Shown piece after piece: positions 41,901 to 52,600 of a DNA stretch of 64,000 bases (positions are counted from its first letter, which is position 1; each line of letters opens with the position of its first letter). This DNA is from Varroa destructor (Eukaryota > Arthropoda > Arachnida > Mesostigmata > Varroidae), in contig NW_019211454.1 of the NCBI RefSeq assembly GCF_002443255.2, forward strand, positions 21,233,037 through 21,297,036. The letters run 5' to 3'. The notes beneath the pieces were generated by a model, which was not told the DNA's origin, searched no databases, and was given only the letters and a program-made list of their open reading frames with translations. The position numbers and the translations under genes were made by a program.

Positions 41901-44726
41901 CACTCAGGTTTAGAAGAATCATCATTGAAGATTTTGTCAAAAGAACGTAAATGTGTCAGCACAACTAAGAAATGCGTACCAAATGTTGTGTTCTATAGAT
42001 AATTTTTACATAGGTTCATCATGTAGGTATTATAGTATTACAGCAAAAATGGCATGTATATCATTTGGAATTCAAATTTTCCGCTTTTGCTGGAACAATC
42101 TATACGATAATGCATCTTTCAAAACTGCAACGAAGCTGCACGTTTTTGCGGTGACAACATATATTAAAATAGCCTTTGGTTCTTTTTGCACAGAGAACTC
42201 GAACTTTAGCTATGACTTATTTTTTTTAGCTAACTGTTGGCTGCGAGTTTTTTGAGAGATGTAGACACATTGTCAGTGGTGTCAAAGAAAATATACATTA
42301 TTCAAAATATTAAAAAAAATGACTTTTGATTTCTTTGCATAGAAGATGCTCAGGTGTAAACAATCATTGTCCAAAATTGGGAATAGAGAAGAATGCTAAA
42401 CGGTAAAAAAAAAAGTCTTCCTTCCTATTTAGTCAGAAGATATTTGTTTCTCGCACGACCAGTGACACTGCCTTCTCGATGTTACTGTCTCTCTGTGTGA
42501 TAAATATCTGTGTGATAGTCATTACCATTTGTCTAGTTTTCCACAGTATAGTAAAGCAATAATATCCGTATTACAATAATAGTTGATATATAATTGCAAT
42601 AGCTGTTGGGAGATTTTTATACGTTTCGAACGAATGTGCTGAGGTGCAAAGAGGTGAGGAAACGAACGGAAAACGAACGGGCGCTCCACACCACGGCAGA
42701 TCCTCAACGCCAGAAATAGCTATAGTTGGACATTATTATAATCATCATCATCATCATCACCGTTTGCTCTGCCCAATTTTTGATGGGGCTGAAATACTCA
42801 CACACAGATAACGAACACTAGCTGGGCAATGGATACGATTGATGGTTGCGTCCCTTGCCACCAGGGCCATTTGCTCGTTCCGTTGCGGCACCGCTACTGC
42901 TTGCTTTTGGTCTCCTGGTGTGGATAAGCACTTGTTGTTCGCCGTGTAACTTTAAGCATAATTGGGCGCGAACCACAGCAGAAACAGATAAATGTAGCTG
43001 CAGAGCTTCGCGGATACGCGCAATAACAAAAAAATAGAAAGCGAAAAACACCCCGCTCTTCTGCAAAGAAGCAAAACGTCCACTGAATGAGTCACTGGCA
43101 AATTATGCAGACGAATCAGCAGAAAATTAGAAGGTTTGGAACGTCTGGAATCTACGGTGTTTTAGGGGTGAAGCGATGGTCGAAAGGAGTAAATGTGGGC
43201 TCAAAAGTTGTCTTTTATTTGTGCTTATCGTTTACCCAATATGCTTGCTCTGGCGGTCACCTGTCTGCTTAGAAGTACAGAAATAGGCTGTAATAATAGT
43301 AGGAGTCTGTAATTGTGAAAACCATTCATGTCTGCTATAAACTTACAACAAGAAAGCCTGCCGAATTGTGAGATGGTCAGCAGGACATTAGTAATTTCGA
43401 ATGCCGCCAATCATTTCGATATACGTTGGGATCCGTGTTCTGAATTTCCAATGAATCTGTTTACCGAGTACCGGCGCGTGTTGTGCGCATTTGCTGCATT
43501 AACCGGCACAAATATATTCTAGCTGGCCTACGTTTTGGAACAGAGTAATTTCGTAGACAGTCACTAGGGATTGTGAGACCTGTAAAAGGAAAAGAGCGAG
43601 TTCCTGAGTGAACAGTGTATTGTAAAAAGAACGGAGAAGCTTTGTGCAGTGTTCAAGCTAAAATGTAAATTAACAATCATAAAGCACTAATTCAAAGTCG
43701 AAGTTGACCCTTCCGTTATAGCGCACGTTGGTTACTTTGTCATGGCAAACATTTTTGGCGTTAGGGGCCATTTTATCTGTAGTCACCTTCGGCAATAACG
43801 ATTTCTTGAGAAAGACGAACAATAAAGGTATGGTTTAGTTTAGCGTAGCTTAATGAGTTAGATCTCTGTAGCATTTAAATTCTGAACTAAAGACCTCCTT
43901 TTAGATTCGCAACTGTTCTTCCTTTAGATAAACAACTTCTTCTAAAAGCAACGATTTAAGCCATCCAGCCTTTTCATGACGCCGATTCAAATCAGATTTA
44001 TTTCAAAATCGTGTTCTGTTATTTTTTACGTTTAAACACAAATGACCGGAAAGCACATTAAATAAAATAAAATATTTAAACTTCAGGGACGTCGTGATAA
44101 CTGAGTTTATACGTTACAATTGAAACATATCAAATAATCTCGTAGCGTTATCATATATGCAAGGCGTCGATCGGCCTTATGTGTGTCAACGTGACAACAG
44201 GCTCAATCTAATCTGTTGTTCATCTAATCAGCCAGCACTAAAAAAGTGTCCAAACCCTATTATAGGTTTTAATCCTACAACAAACAACATCCTATTTCTA
44301 TATAATCGGCTAGTAAATGGCAGAGACTCGTGAGAAATACTGGCCTCAAAAACGGTGCAAGGAAAATCGCTTCGAGCGAGCGGGATTAAGACCATTTACT
44401 GCCCAAAAAAACAGCCAAGAAGGGTCGTTTTAGCCTAGAAATAAGAAATACCAACCACTGATTCATAATGAAGGTACGAACGAATGATTTTCATCAATAG
44501 AGATCGAAAACGTATGTACAATAATACATGACGAAGTATGTGATTGTTAATAAATGTTTGCTTTACAGTTCTACTCGAGAGTCATGTATTGGATGACAAC
44601 CAGTGTGCTTCCCGTACATCGTTGTACGTTCTCACAATCACCACATCGGCAATGCTCGTCAGTTACGTCGCCACGGTAGCGTACTTTCTTAGTCAACGGC
44701 GTATAACCCCTAAGCATTACTCGTAG
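35681..44726 (+). CDS. nompA: NompA-like PAN/ZP-domain membrane protein (3' eight exons; 5' end not found)
   Basis: Eight exons joined by splice sites give one open frame of 694 residues and a TAG stop: 35681-35950, 38170-38433, 38759-39115, 39395-39565, 39863-40336, 40542-40709, 40859-41080, 44569-44726. In order they encode three PAN/apple-like cysteine modules, a Ser/Thr/Lys-rich linker, a ZP domain, a tetrabasic furin site (GRRRRSAS) and one membrane segment with a short tail. PAN plus ZP is the architecture of Drosophila NompA, a matrix protein of support cells that ties mechanosensory dendrites to cuticle; nematode NOAH proteins are related. Drosophila NompA is described with five PAN modules, so at least a signal peptide and probably more PAN exons are missing here. 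The first exon needs one T from an upstream exon to complete its Cys codon. All junctions are phase 1. The family is well supported; orthology to nompA rather than another PAN/ZP paralogue is inferred from architecture. Confidence 0.8.
35951..38169 (+). other. Intron between PAN exons a and b
   Basis: This 2.2 kb intron has a GTACGT donor and a TTTCAG acceptor. A GC-richer patch at 36,900-37,020 with CCGGTCGGTTCGGCCGG-like sequence looks like repeat-derived material, but I cannot classify it. I saw no extra exon. Confidence 0.6.
38170..38433 (+). CDS. nompA: PAN/ZP gene exon b: PAN module
   Basis: The acceptor is 'tgatttcag' and the donor is 'gtctgt'. The exon encodes one complete PAN module with cysteines in KVCNRLW, ENCLATCLNERRFVCRAAEF, FQCHL and NACLD, the classic six-cysteine spacing. 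It is 264 bp long and symmetrical 1-1. Confidence 0.88.
38759..39115 (+). CDS. nompA: PAN/ZP gene exon c: PAN module
   Basis: The acceptor is 'gtcttacag' and the donor is 'gtaaga'. The exon encodes a third PAN module, with cysteines in DQVCSG, SECLRACTMDRDFLCRSVLF, SSCSLYHVD and MEAHC. It is longer than exon b because of an insertion before the last strand. It is 357 bp long and symmetrical 1-1. Confidence 0.88.
39395..39565 (+). CDS. nompA: PAN/ZP gene exon d: Ser/Thr/Lys linker
   Basis: The exon follows 'cctatttag' and ends before 'gtaact'. It encodes a 57-residue linker rich in Thr, Lys and Gln that ends in a short cysteine pair (GACDSYGVCYD) just before the ZP domain. Its composition suggests an extended, possibly O-glycosylated spacer. 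Phase agrees on both sides. Confidence 0.75.
39863..40336 (+). CDS. nompA: PAN/ZP gene exon e: ZP-N and start of ZP-C
   Basis: The acceptor is 'tactttttcag' and the donor is 'gtaagt'. The exon encodes the ZP-N half: SIQCTDQKIVVDV (first ZP cysteine), GRIYAMGRSETC, AGQECNTQ and KVYNVRCTYE. The linker to ZP-C and the strand GDKLTFKIEIPGN follow. ZP domains polymerise secreted or shed matrix proteins. Confidence 0.92.
40542..40709 (+). CDS. nompA: PAN/ZP gene exon f: ZP-C, ends at a GC donor
   Basis: The exon starts after 'catttttgcag' and encodes ZP-C strands with FARSCVAMAKD and DDRGCPVDPAIFPRF, the conserved C-P-x-D of ZP-C. The only donor that keeps phase 1 with the next exon is 'ACAG|gcaagt', a GC-AG site. 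The nearby 'gt' (in aagttt) would break the frame. Confidence 0.85.
40710..40858 (+). other. GC-AG intron of the PAN/ZP gene
   Basis: This 149 bp intron begins 'gcaagt' after exonic ACAG and ends 'attgcag'. A GC donor with otherwise perfect consensus (AG|GCAAGT) is the usual form of this minor class. Confidence 0.8.
40859..41080 (+). CDS. nompA: PAN/ZP gene exon g: end of ZP-C and furin site
   Basis: The exon starts after 'gttattgcag' and encodes GVIFQCNVKYCIGKCDPVEC, the cysteine-rich end of ZP-C, followed by the consensus furin site GRRRRSAS and an acidic spacer. It ends before 'gttagt'. If the next intron were retained, translation would stop at the second codon (Gly-stop). Confidence 0.88.
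41755..41778 (+). other. tRNA-like B-box, possible SINE relic
   Basis: TTGGGTTCGAATCCGGGCGT contains GGTTCGAATCC, a full match to the RNA polymerase III B-box consensus. The flanking stem pairs poorly, so this is not an intact tRNA. A tRNA-derived SINE or chance are the alternatives. Confidence 0.3.
42741..42760. repeat. (ATC)n microsatellite
   Basis: Six ATC units in the last intron of the PAN/ZP gene. Confidence 0.95.
44569..44726 (+). CDS. nompA: PAN/ZP gene exon h: membrane anchor and stop
   Basis: The acceptor is 'gctttacag' and the phase fits exon g. The exon encodes a short ectodomain stub with one Cys (DDNQCASR), one hydrophobic segment of about 23 residues (LYVLTITTSAMLVSYVATVA and on to YFL), a basic stop-transfer SQRR and a TAG stop. 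ZP proteins usually carry such an anchor, which furin cleavage releases. Confidence 0.85.
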
Positions 44727-47700
44727 AAGGCGTTCTCCGACTATCCGGGGGTTGAGTGCTACAACGGAAGGCAAATGCAAATATTTCGTATATATCAACA
44801 AATACAGAACCGGATAAATTGGCAGATAGTGAAAATGCCGCCGCAGACGTTCTCTTCATATCTTCCTCTTCCAGACAGAAAAGCAAAACGCGCATTACGT
44901 AATATTCAATGGGTAATGCATAAAGTAGTTAAAATTAACTAGAATGGTTACTTTGCTCATGCTACGTAAGCAGTCTCTGATACGACGCCCCGAATTCTGT
45001 ATCGGATCTACGCAACTGGTGCTCAGGCAGTATCGATATTGTAGCATGTCGTAAAATGATCCAGTCCTGAGTAACGGTATGACTATTGTCTGACAGAGTA
45101 TTTATGCAAATTATTCAGAAGATTATGGTAATTCCTAAAGGGCAGGCTACAATGAGCAGGGTTTAGCAAACGGAAAGTATCATGAATAGCGGTCGCTTTG
45201 TCTCGAGTTGGAAACTGATCAATTCTGTGTTTATTCCGAGGCGATCGAAAACACAATGTGGGCGGATATGGCTATCGGCCAGACGGCGACAATGCTTCGA
45301 AATTTTCGGAAAAATTTTCCACGATAGACAAATGGCACGAGCGAAGCCTTTTTTGAAACACAAACTGTTATCTAACGTAGTGACTTGCATATTCGCTAAT
45401 ACGATTCTGACAACATGTAGATTTTCTGCTAAACTTCTAACAGAACGACACCAACTGGCAAATACGATGCTGCTGTATTTATTATATATAGTTTTAATAG
45501 AATAATAGCTATAGTACACAAATCATAGTACGATTGTTCTCTAGTATACTATTTATTTGAATTATTTATCAGGGGAACAGTGACCATGTTACATAGCTGG
45601 TCATCTATTTATTTAAAATAATTGCACAATCAAATATGTAATTTATATTCAGCACCTTTATAATCTGGACGGCAATTTATATGTATCTATAGACCTCATT
45701 CAATGTATTTTCATAAGTCGCAGACAGAATTTAGAAAATTGTAAGTGTGAGCTATACACTGCTTCGAACCGTTTCATTAATATTTACTGAGTAAATTTTG
45801 TTCTTCGTTTCGCTAAAATACTACAGATGAGTGTTGATGCTAGCATCAATAGAAATGATTGTCGAAAACTCTAATCGCCCTTTCCAATTTTTATCGTAGA
45901 TTGTATATACCAGTGCTTTCAATTTCAGTTTGAGCTAATCTACCAAGTTTGTGATTCTCCTTAACTTTTGAGAAACTAACAAACCTAAAGTGTTGCGGAA
46001 ACCATAAGCGCCCTAAATCAAATTTAATCTGAACATAACGGACAGTGATGAGCATGACTGTGAAGATAATTATTGAAAATCAAATGACAATGTGATCTTT
46101 AAATTATGAAGTGGTTATGTCGTACCGAGTGATTTAACTGTGCTTGTCGGCCGTATACGTTGCATGAACCCAATAATGACGAGCTCTAAACATTTCTTAC
46201 TGACCGAACAAGGAAGCAGATAGTAAATCAAGATTAAGGTAATGTAACGTTGTGAATCATTCGATCATAGATATTAGTAAAATGTAGAGCGTGTGAGGGA
46301 CATGTAAATAATCCAATAAATTACACTGTAAATATGACAGCTATACAAATAAACTTAATTTATTACGTAAACATCTTCGAAATCTTTAAGTTATTAGTGC
46401 TTCTGGTGAACGGGATCGATATGAACCGCGATATCTAATAAGATCAATAATTTACCCCTGTATCGTTTTAATTATAACCTGCCATTTTTACCTCATCTAC
46501 TGAACAGTAACGCACAGGAGACATCGATCAAAATATAACGCCCCGCCTGTCTATATATTTTACTATTTAATAAAACTACAGACAGTCATGAAAATACATA
46601 ATCACAAAAGTGATCATTTACTTACGCTACGAAGTTCAAAACCTAGATTCGATACTTGGCTTTCACTGTGAAATTGTAACGTTAGAGCCATCTCGGATAG
46701 CAAGTCTGTTGCATATATGCTAAATTATCGTCACCTTAGCTTTTAGCATATATGGCCAACGCTTACCTATTGAAGTGCGTATCTCCTCACTACTAATTAT
46801 AATCATATACTGAATACATGGATTCTTCATTCAAAAATGTTTTCTTTTGTAATTTTATTTACAGTGACATGTGTACTCTAGATACGGAAACGGTTAGCTC
46901 TAGTTATTTTTTCCTTTTGCTTGCGTTATTATTAGTTTTTTTAGGTTAAATAGCTTACCGTCACGACCAATCATCCTTTGACATATTGTTGTAATGAACG
47001 CCGCCATAAACTGCGAATAAAATGTTTTTGTGCGTCGTGAGCTCTTAGTGGACCGCACCTCGCACACTTCGCTGGGCACTTCATCAATTCAATAATAAGT
47101 AGAACAGTAACCCCACTGACAAATTTTATAAGCCAATCTACAAACTAGTAAAAATTTTACGAGTCCTGTAAATATTTAAGAAACTATTAGTCAGTACATT
47201 TTAAGCCGATAAGAAACGCGTTATTAAATATTGCATAGTAGTTAATTAACTCGACTACTACCTTGTTAACAATAGGGTGTCCCTTAAATCATAAACAGAA
47301 TAACGCGTTCGTCTAACCACGTTGATTCTGGACCCAGAGGAAGGGCTCTGGCTTTTTCGTCGTGGACGGACGGAGGGAAATAATTCGCACTATTTTTGGT
47401 GTCAACTAACGCAGATTGCACTAAGTCATGGAAGCGAGTTGTGCCGTGATGAGGTTGTTCCTAAACTCAAACAAAAGAATCACAAAGCTTTGAATAGCCA
47501 TAGCGATAATCTTGTTTCTTATAGACTATCATAATGTAACCGCAGATATATGCACTGAAATTATCAGTATATATCAATCGAATTTATTATGAAACCTCGG
47601 TTGTCTTCGAGAAGAGTACCCGTACCATCATACCGTGAAAATAGGTAAAGAATATTGCCAAACATATAAACTGTTGGCTGATTAAACCGAAAGCTGAGCC

Positions 47701-48299
47701 ACCAAAGACCACCGTATAAAAAATCCAACAGAGATTCAATCCAATTCAGCGCCCAATAACTATAGTAATAGCAATCGCTTTAATCAATCAATCCTGTCAT
47801 TTTGAATATAGTTCGTGCTCTTATACCACTTCTATAGCTATTATCCTTATCATCTGTGGCGATGACAAAGCGAAATTAAGAGCACACAACTACTTAAATA
47901 CTATCTATTACTAGGTATGACTGCCGCAGCTGTCTTGTCGACGGCAGCTGTTCGCTCTCACTCATTTCTCCTACCGCGTTCTACGTAACCTGTATGCGTG
48001 CGTTTGGGTGCGTGTGTTGCCGCTGTTGCTGCTCAAGTTGTTATTCTTGATAATTGCTACTCTCTGCGAGAAGACTGTGCATCATCGCCCGTACCGTCTC
48101 CACCCTTCTCCTTTTCCTTAACGAGAAGAGCAATCGACCTAACGCATGATGATACACGTGATGAGACACTTGTGTTTGTTTGTTTTATACATTTTTTTTT
48201 ATATATGTATGTGTGTGCATACGAATGTCTCTAGATATCGCCTACCACCTAAAATTTGCTTCGTTTCTGGCGTTCTTTCATTGTCTGCATCATAATTAA

Positions 48300-48305
48300 T
48301 TTATT
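48300..48305 (-). promoter_or_regulatory. Candidate polyadenylation hexamer for Dlic
   Basis: The minus strand reads AATAAA here, about 1.1 kb past the Dlic stop, and it is the first canonical hexamer I noticed downstream. This is inference only; a single hexamer is weak evidence. Confidence 0.25.
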
Positions 48306-48483
48306 ATCCACTATTATTTTGAAGTTTTACTCATTAAAGATTGACGCCCCGTCGTCATGGGCATCATGGTAATGATATCTCCTACGAACCCCAACGCGTT
48401 ATTACATAACTACTACCGCTACTGCCGCCACGAGCCACCAACGGAATTGGGATCGCCGGAAATGTTTTATATAAAACCTCGTA

Positions 48484-48993
48484 ATGTATTTTTCTTTCGA
48501 AGTCTTCCTCGGCAACTGCGAACTTACTTTCACTAAACGAAATTCTGGCGGATTGTGTACATTTTTTCCTAGTCGCGCATATTCGAGATTGGAACTGCTC
48601 GATGAGCCCTTTTTTCACTTGCATAATTTTTTCTCCGTAAAATATGACAAAGGCAACGGCAATTCTCCCATCGCCGAGTCGTCAGTTATCACTTTCACAG
48701 TTCAGCAAGGCTCTAACAGTGGCAAGCGTAACAATCCCTCCCTTCAAACCGCGGGATCACTCAAAAATTATCATGACCCAACTGTCAGTTTGTTTCTTGC
48801 TTTGGCCTGCTTGCTTTGCCCTTGTTGGGCCTGTTACTACTACCAACGCAACAAATTTCACATGAAACACTTCTTAACCAAGTCACTAGCTCCGGGAAAC
48901 TTCGTCGTGATTCAATGGATAGTATCCTATTTGAGGTTGTTGACGGAGGCGGTTGCGATAAGGGTTCATTGTTGGTGTTGCTGTTGCTTCTAG
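48484..48993 (+). other. Unassigned 169-codon ORF opposite the probable Dlic 3' UTR
   Basis: It starts with ATG and is the longest unexplained ATG-initiated frame in the window. It contains a hydrophobic, Cys-rich stretch VSLFLALACLLCPCWACYYY and ends in a run of Cys. I recognise no domain. It lies antisense to what is probably the Dlic 3' UTR. Overlapping open frames on both strands suggest that mere absence of stops explains it. Confidence 0.15.
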
Positions 48994-49419
48994 ATACCTG
49001 TTCCTGTTCCTTTAAACACGACCAGGTCACAAGTGACAAAAAAAGTTCTTCAAGCTTGTATTTTCAAAGGCAACAACAGCTATAGAGGCACTAAAATATC
49101 AAATATCAAAACAGGCTATCGTCACCTAAAAGGGCGACTTTTTGGCGATTGATACGTCTGCCCACTGTTACACTTCTTTTCCCAGCTGGTGCAGGTAGGA
49201 TTCGAAGAGCCTTTACTTCTGATGTCGTTACGAAAGCCCTCATATTTACTGATACCTCGGTTGTTTGTTTAACATGCGCAGTCTCTAATTAAACAAGTAT
49301 CGGAATAAGGTCACATAATTATAACTGCACTAACTGATGGCGTTGCTGAGAATGGCGGTTAACAGTTTATAAACAGGTAGCACTCTCGGGAGGCGCCGGT
49401 AAAAGGTTACCAGTGAGTC

Positions 49420-49607
49420 CTACGAATCTGAGGAGTGCGCTGTTGCTGCTGAATGCTGCATAGGTGGTGTGGAACTCGGATGATCCAAAGACAAGGCGTT
49501 GCTTCCCGTTCCCTCGGAAAGCGAACCATTGATGCCCGCCGTGGGCCTTGATAGCGAGCGCGTTAGCCGATCCAACTCAGAGGCTGCATCTGGTTTGCTC
49601 TGCTTAT
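49420..49607 (-). CDS. Dlic: Dlic exon 10: C-terminus and stop
   Basis: The acceptor is 'aatttgcag'. It encodes [20 protein letters not shown] then RP, the second conserved tail helix, a Ser/Thr/Gly-rich end and a TAG stop at 49,422-49,420. Confidence 0.9.
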
Positions 49608-52600
49608 CTGCAAATTTAATTAGAAATATTATATAACAGTATGTTTATACCTGACTCATCTACGGTTGGTACGTAGAACCATTAGTTATTTTTTCACTTC
49701 ACCAATTTGATAGGATGCTGAAGCAATTTTTTTTAATTGTTCGTTAGTTTATCCTCAATCAGTGTCTGAGAGAGGTTTCGAATGAGTTACTATTTCAGAT
49801 CTAATTAAGAGTAATCTTACTGATAAGGCGAATTCAGCATTATGTAATTCACGCACCCGGAGTCCTAAGCACAGATGACGCCGACGTTGCTGGCGGTCCA
49901 GACTTCTTGTTGAGAAGACTGCTGAAGAAGTTGTGAAGGACGCCCTCGTTGCCCGACATTGAGATACCCTTGCCAGGTTCCACCTACGCAGACGCAAACA
50001 TCACGACCAGATCGCAGGGGACACACCATAACAAGTCGACCCCAGTTAACATTACCAACACGTAAGATTTTGAATAAAACACAGAAAAAAAAAACGAAAA
50101 ATAAAGGTTAACATTGACGTTTTAACTCTATATTATGTAATAGGTCGAACAAGGTAGAAGAGCAAGGAAACCCCGATTTTCCAACGAAATAGGTCTTGAT
50201 AGAATCAAAAACATAACAGTTACACAAAAAAAAACAGCAGAACTAATGACACACGCCAGACGAATTTTTTTGGAGGATAAAATGGTTAACCTGGTTTGTG
50301 CGTCATGCAAGCAGAACTTTTTAACAGACCTCTATTTAAGTAACGTGCTTCTTCGCGACATGTCATCCCCAACCTGAAAGTGAAGAGGCTCAACGTTTCT
50401 GTGGCAGAACTGGGACATGTACTCATGTAAATTGAATTGTCTAAGATAAAATTAGGCATACGTGGCCTTACAAATATTTCGTCATTGAAAGTACTCTTCT
50501 AGCCTTGGCTGGAAGAGAAACAAATTGGTGAAAAACGCTCCCATAACAGGCTATATATATGTATATACATACCGCTCCCCAAAGAGCCCCATAGATTCCC
50601 ATTCTCGATGCGTCCTAAGTATATCGTACTAGATCAAGGGACAGCTTACCTTACCATAACACTGTATTGTGCAAAGTTAAAAACGTAGTGTGCCTAACGC
50701 TTTGTTGATTGGTGAAATCATTAGAAAAACATATAGAAACTGCGATGCTTTCATCTACGATATGAAAATACGTATTATATATATATACAAAAGTATGAGT
50801 GAGTGATAGATAAGCACAACTGGAAAGAAAAGTTCGGTGAGATTGAGGGAATGATCGATGACTGATTGGGTGCTTGCGACGGTGCAGTGTAATGAGCGAT
50901 AATACATAAAAGTGAAACAATGATATGGGTGCTGTTTGAGGACAAGATCATCGAATGACTAGCTAATATCATCTCAGACAGTTCAACGAGATTAAGAGGT
51001 GCACGACCACAAAGTTCAAGGAGAAAGTAAGCGTGAACGACGTCCAGTGACATCAGTATAATGAGGTGACAGTGATAAAGAGAACAACGATAGCAACATC
51101 AGCAGCAGAAAAAAAAGACAATGAATAGCAGTTAAAGCCACAATCGAGCACGGAGAGCCACGTGGCCACGTGAGAAACGCTAATCTGGTGCTAAATCGAT
51201 AGCGAATCAATGGCTGGTATATTACCTGCGGCAGGTTCTTTAGAGAGAGTGGCAGGTCGTCCTAGTGGATTCACGACGCAACGACGCATATAAATGTCAA
51301 AATTAATTATTAATAATTTGTTATTTAAAGAAATTAGCTGATTGAAGTCACTTCATCAGGTATGCTACGGGCTCAAGGTGAGCAAAATTTGAAAGCAGGT
51401 TTTCCAGGCCAATAATAACATCATAAATAAATATAAAACGAGAAATGCTATGGCTTTCATACTAACAAGATTACCTAAAATTAAAAAATGAAAAATCAAC
51501 ATAAAAAAGAAACGATATTTTACTACAACACAACGCTAAAGTGTATCAGTTTTATATCTGAGATTCTTCGTTAATAGTCAGCTATGACAAAACAGCAAAA
51601 AACATTATCGGTTATTGTATTTGAGGGACACTATATTATAATCGTAATATAATTCCCACAAAGCCGCTGACATTTTTCTCATCACAGTTGAAACCCCTAC
51701 GTGCATCATATAACTATTATTTCCAACTGTAAATATACAGCGAAACGTATATTTACCTACATTTTTTAAGGCCAGGCTTGAAAGACCTAAGATATACTAT
51801 GGGTTGGTTACATTGTGTTTTGTCCTACAGAACTACTTTGACTGAATAGCAAGGATTACGGAGAAGAATAAGCATAGAAGAAAACTGTACCGGATCAGAG
51901 CAGGGAGCAAGGAAACATTCTGAAGGCGACTATGACTAGCTATAATGAAATAGGTTTTCAACAAGCAACGACGTGGAATGCAATGATACGCAATACAACA
52001 ATGTTTTAATCTACACTGTAGGCGTAAGGCATACATGCCACTACGATAATGCTACTATAAATGAACTAACTTTGCTTTTGGTTAGGAAGGCTACTATCAG
52101 CCTGCTCGTTTCGGTTTACCCTCGCCAAGGAATACATCAGATGACGCTTGCAAGAGACAGTCCTTTAGCTACAAAAGCAGAAATGGTAATGGCCTCATGA
52201 CGTAGAGAAGCACATATTGGGAGAAACTGTGATATATAATACGTTTTCTATAGTATACTGTATACAACTTTAGCGTATTATATAATGAGGTTTAGCGATC
52301 AGATTAGATAGTGGCGGTGGTATGTGATTGATAGGTGGAGAATGATTATAATAACTGATGATGACGACGATGATGATGGTGATGATGATGATCACTGATG
52401 ATCGTTGCTGATAGTGGTGGTGATACAGACCTTCTTGCCGGAACCGGTGATCCCCGTGGGCCCGGTGGATGACCTTCGGTCCGACTTCAGCGGGGTCTGC
52501 AATAGCAGCGTCACACAAAAGAGCACAAATTGCATCACGCGCAATTCACTCAACGGCGCAACAGACAAACAAATGTGACCAATGCAACGACACGTTCAAC

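Larger units (their letters stand above)
41081..44568 (+). other. Last intron of the PAN/ZP gene
   Basis: At 3.5 kb it is much longer than the 150-300 bp introns of the ZP part. It contains the B-box relic, an ATC microsatellite and no recognised exon. Confidence 0.65.
44727..49419. other. Convergent intergenic region with the 3' ends of two genes
   Basis: The PAN/ZP gene ends from the left and Dlic ends from the right, so both 3' UTRs lie here. AATAAA on the plus strand occurs at 46,315-46,320. Overlapping ORFs at 45,163-45,519 on both strands have no recognised homology. Confidence 0.5.
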
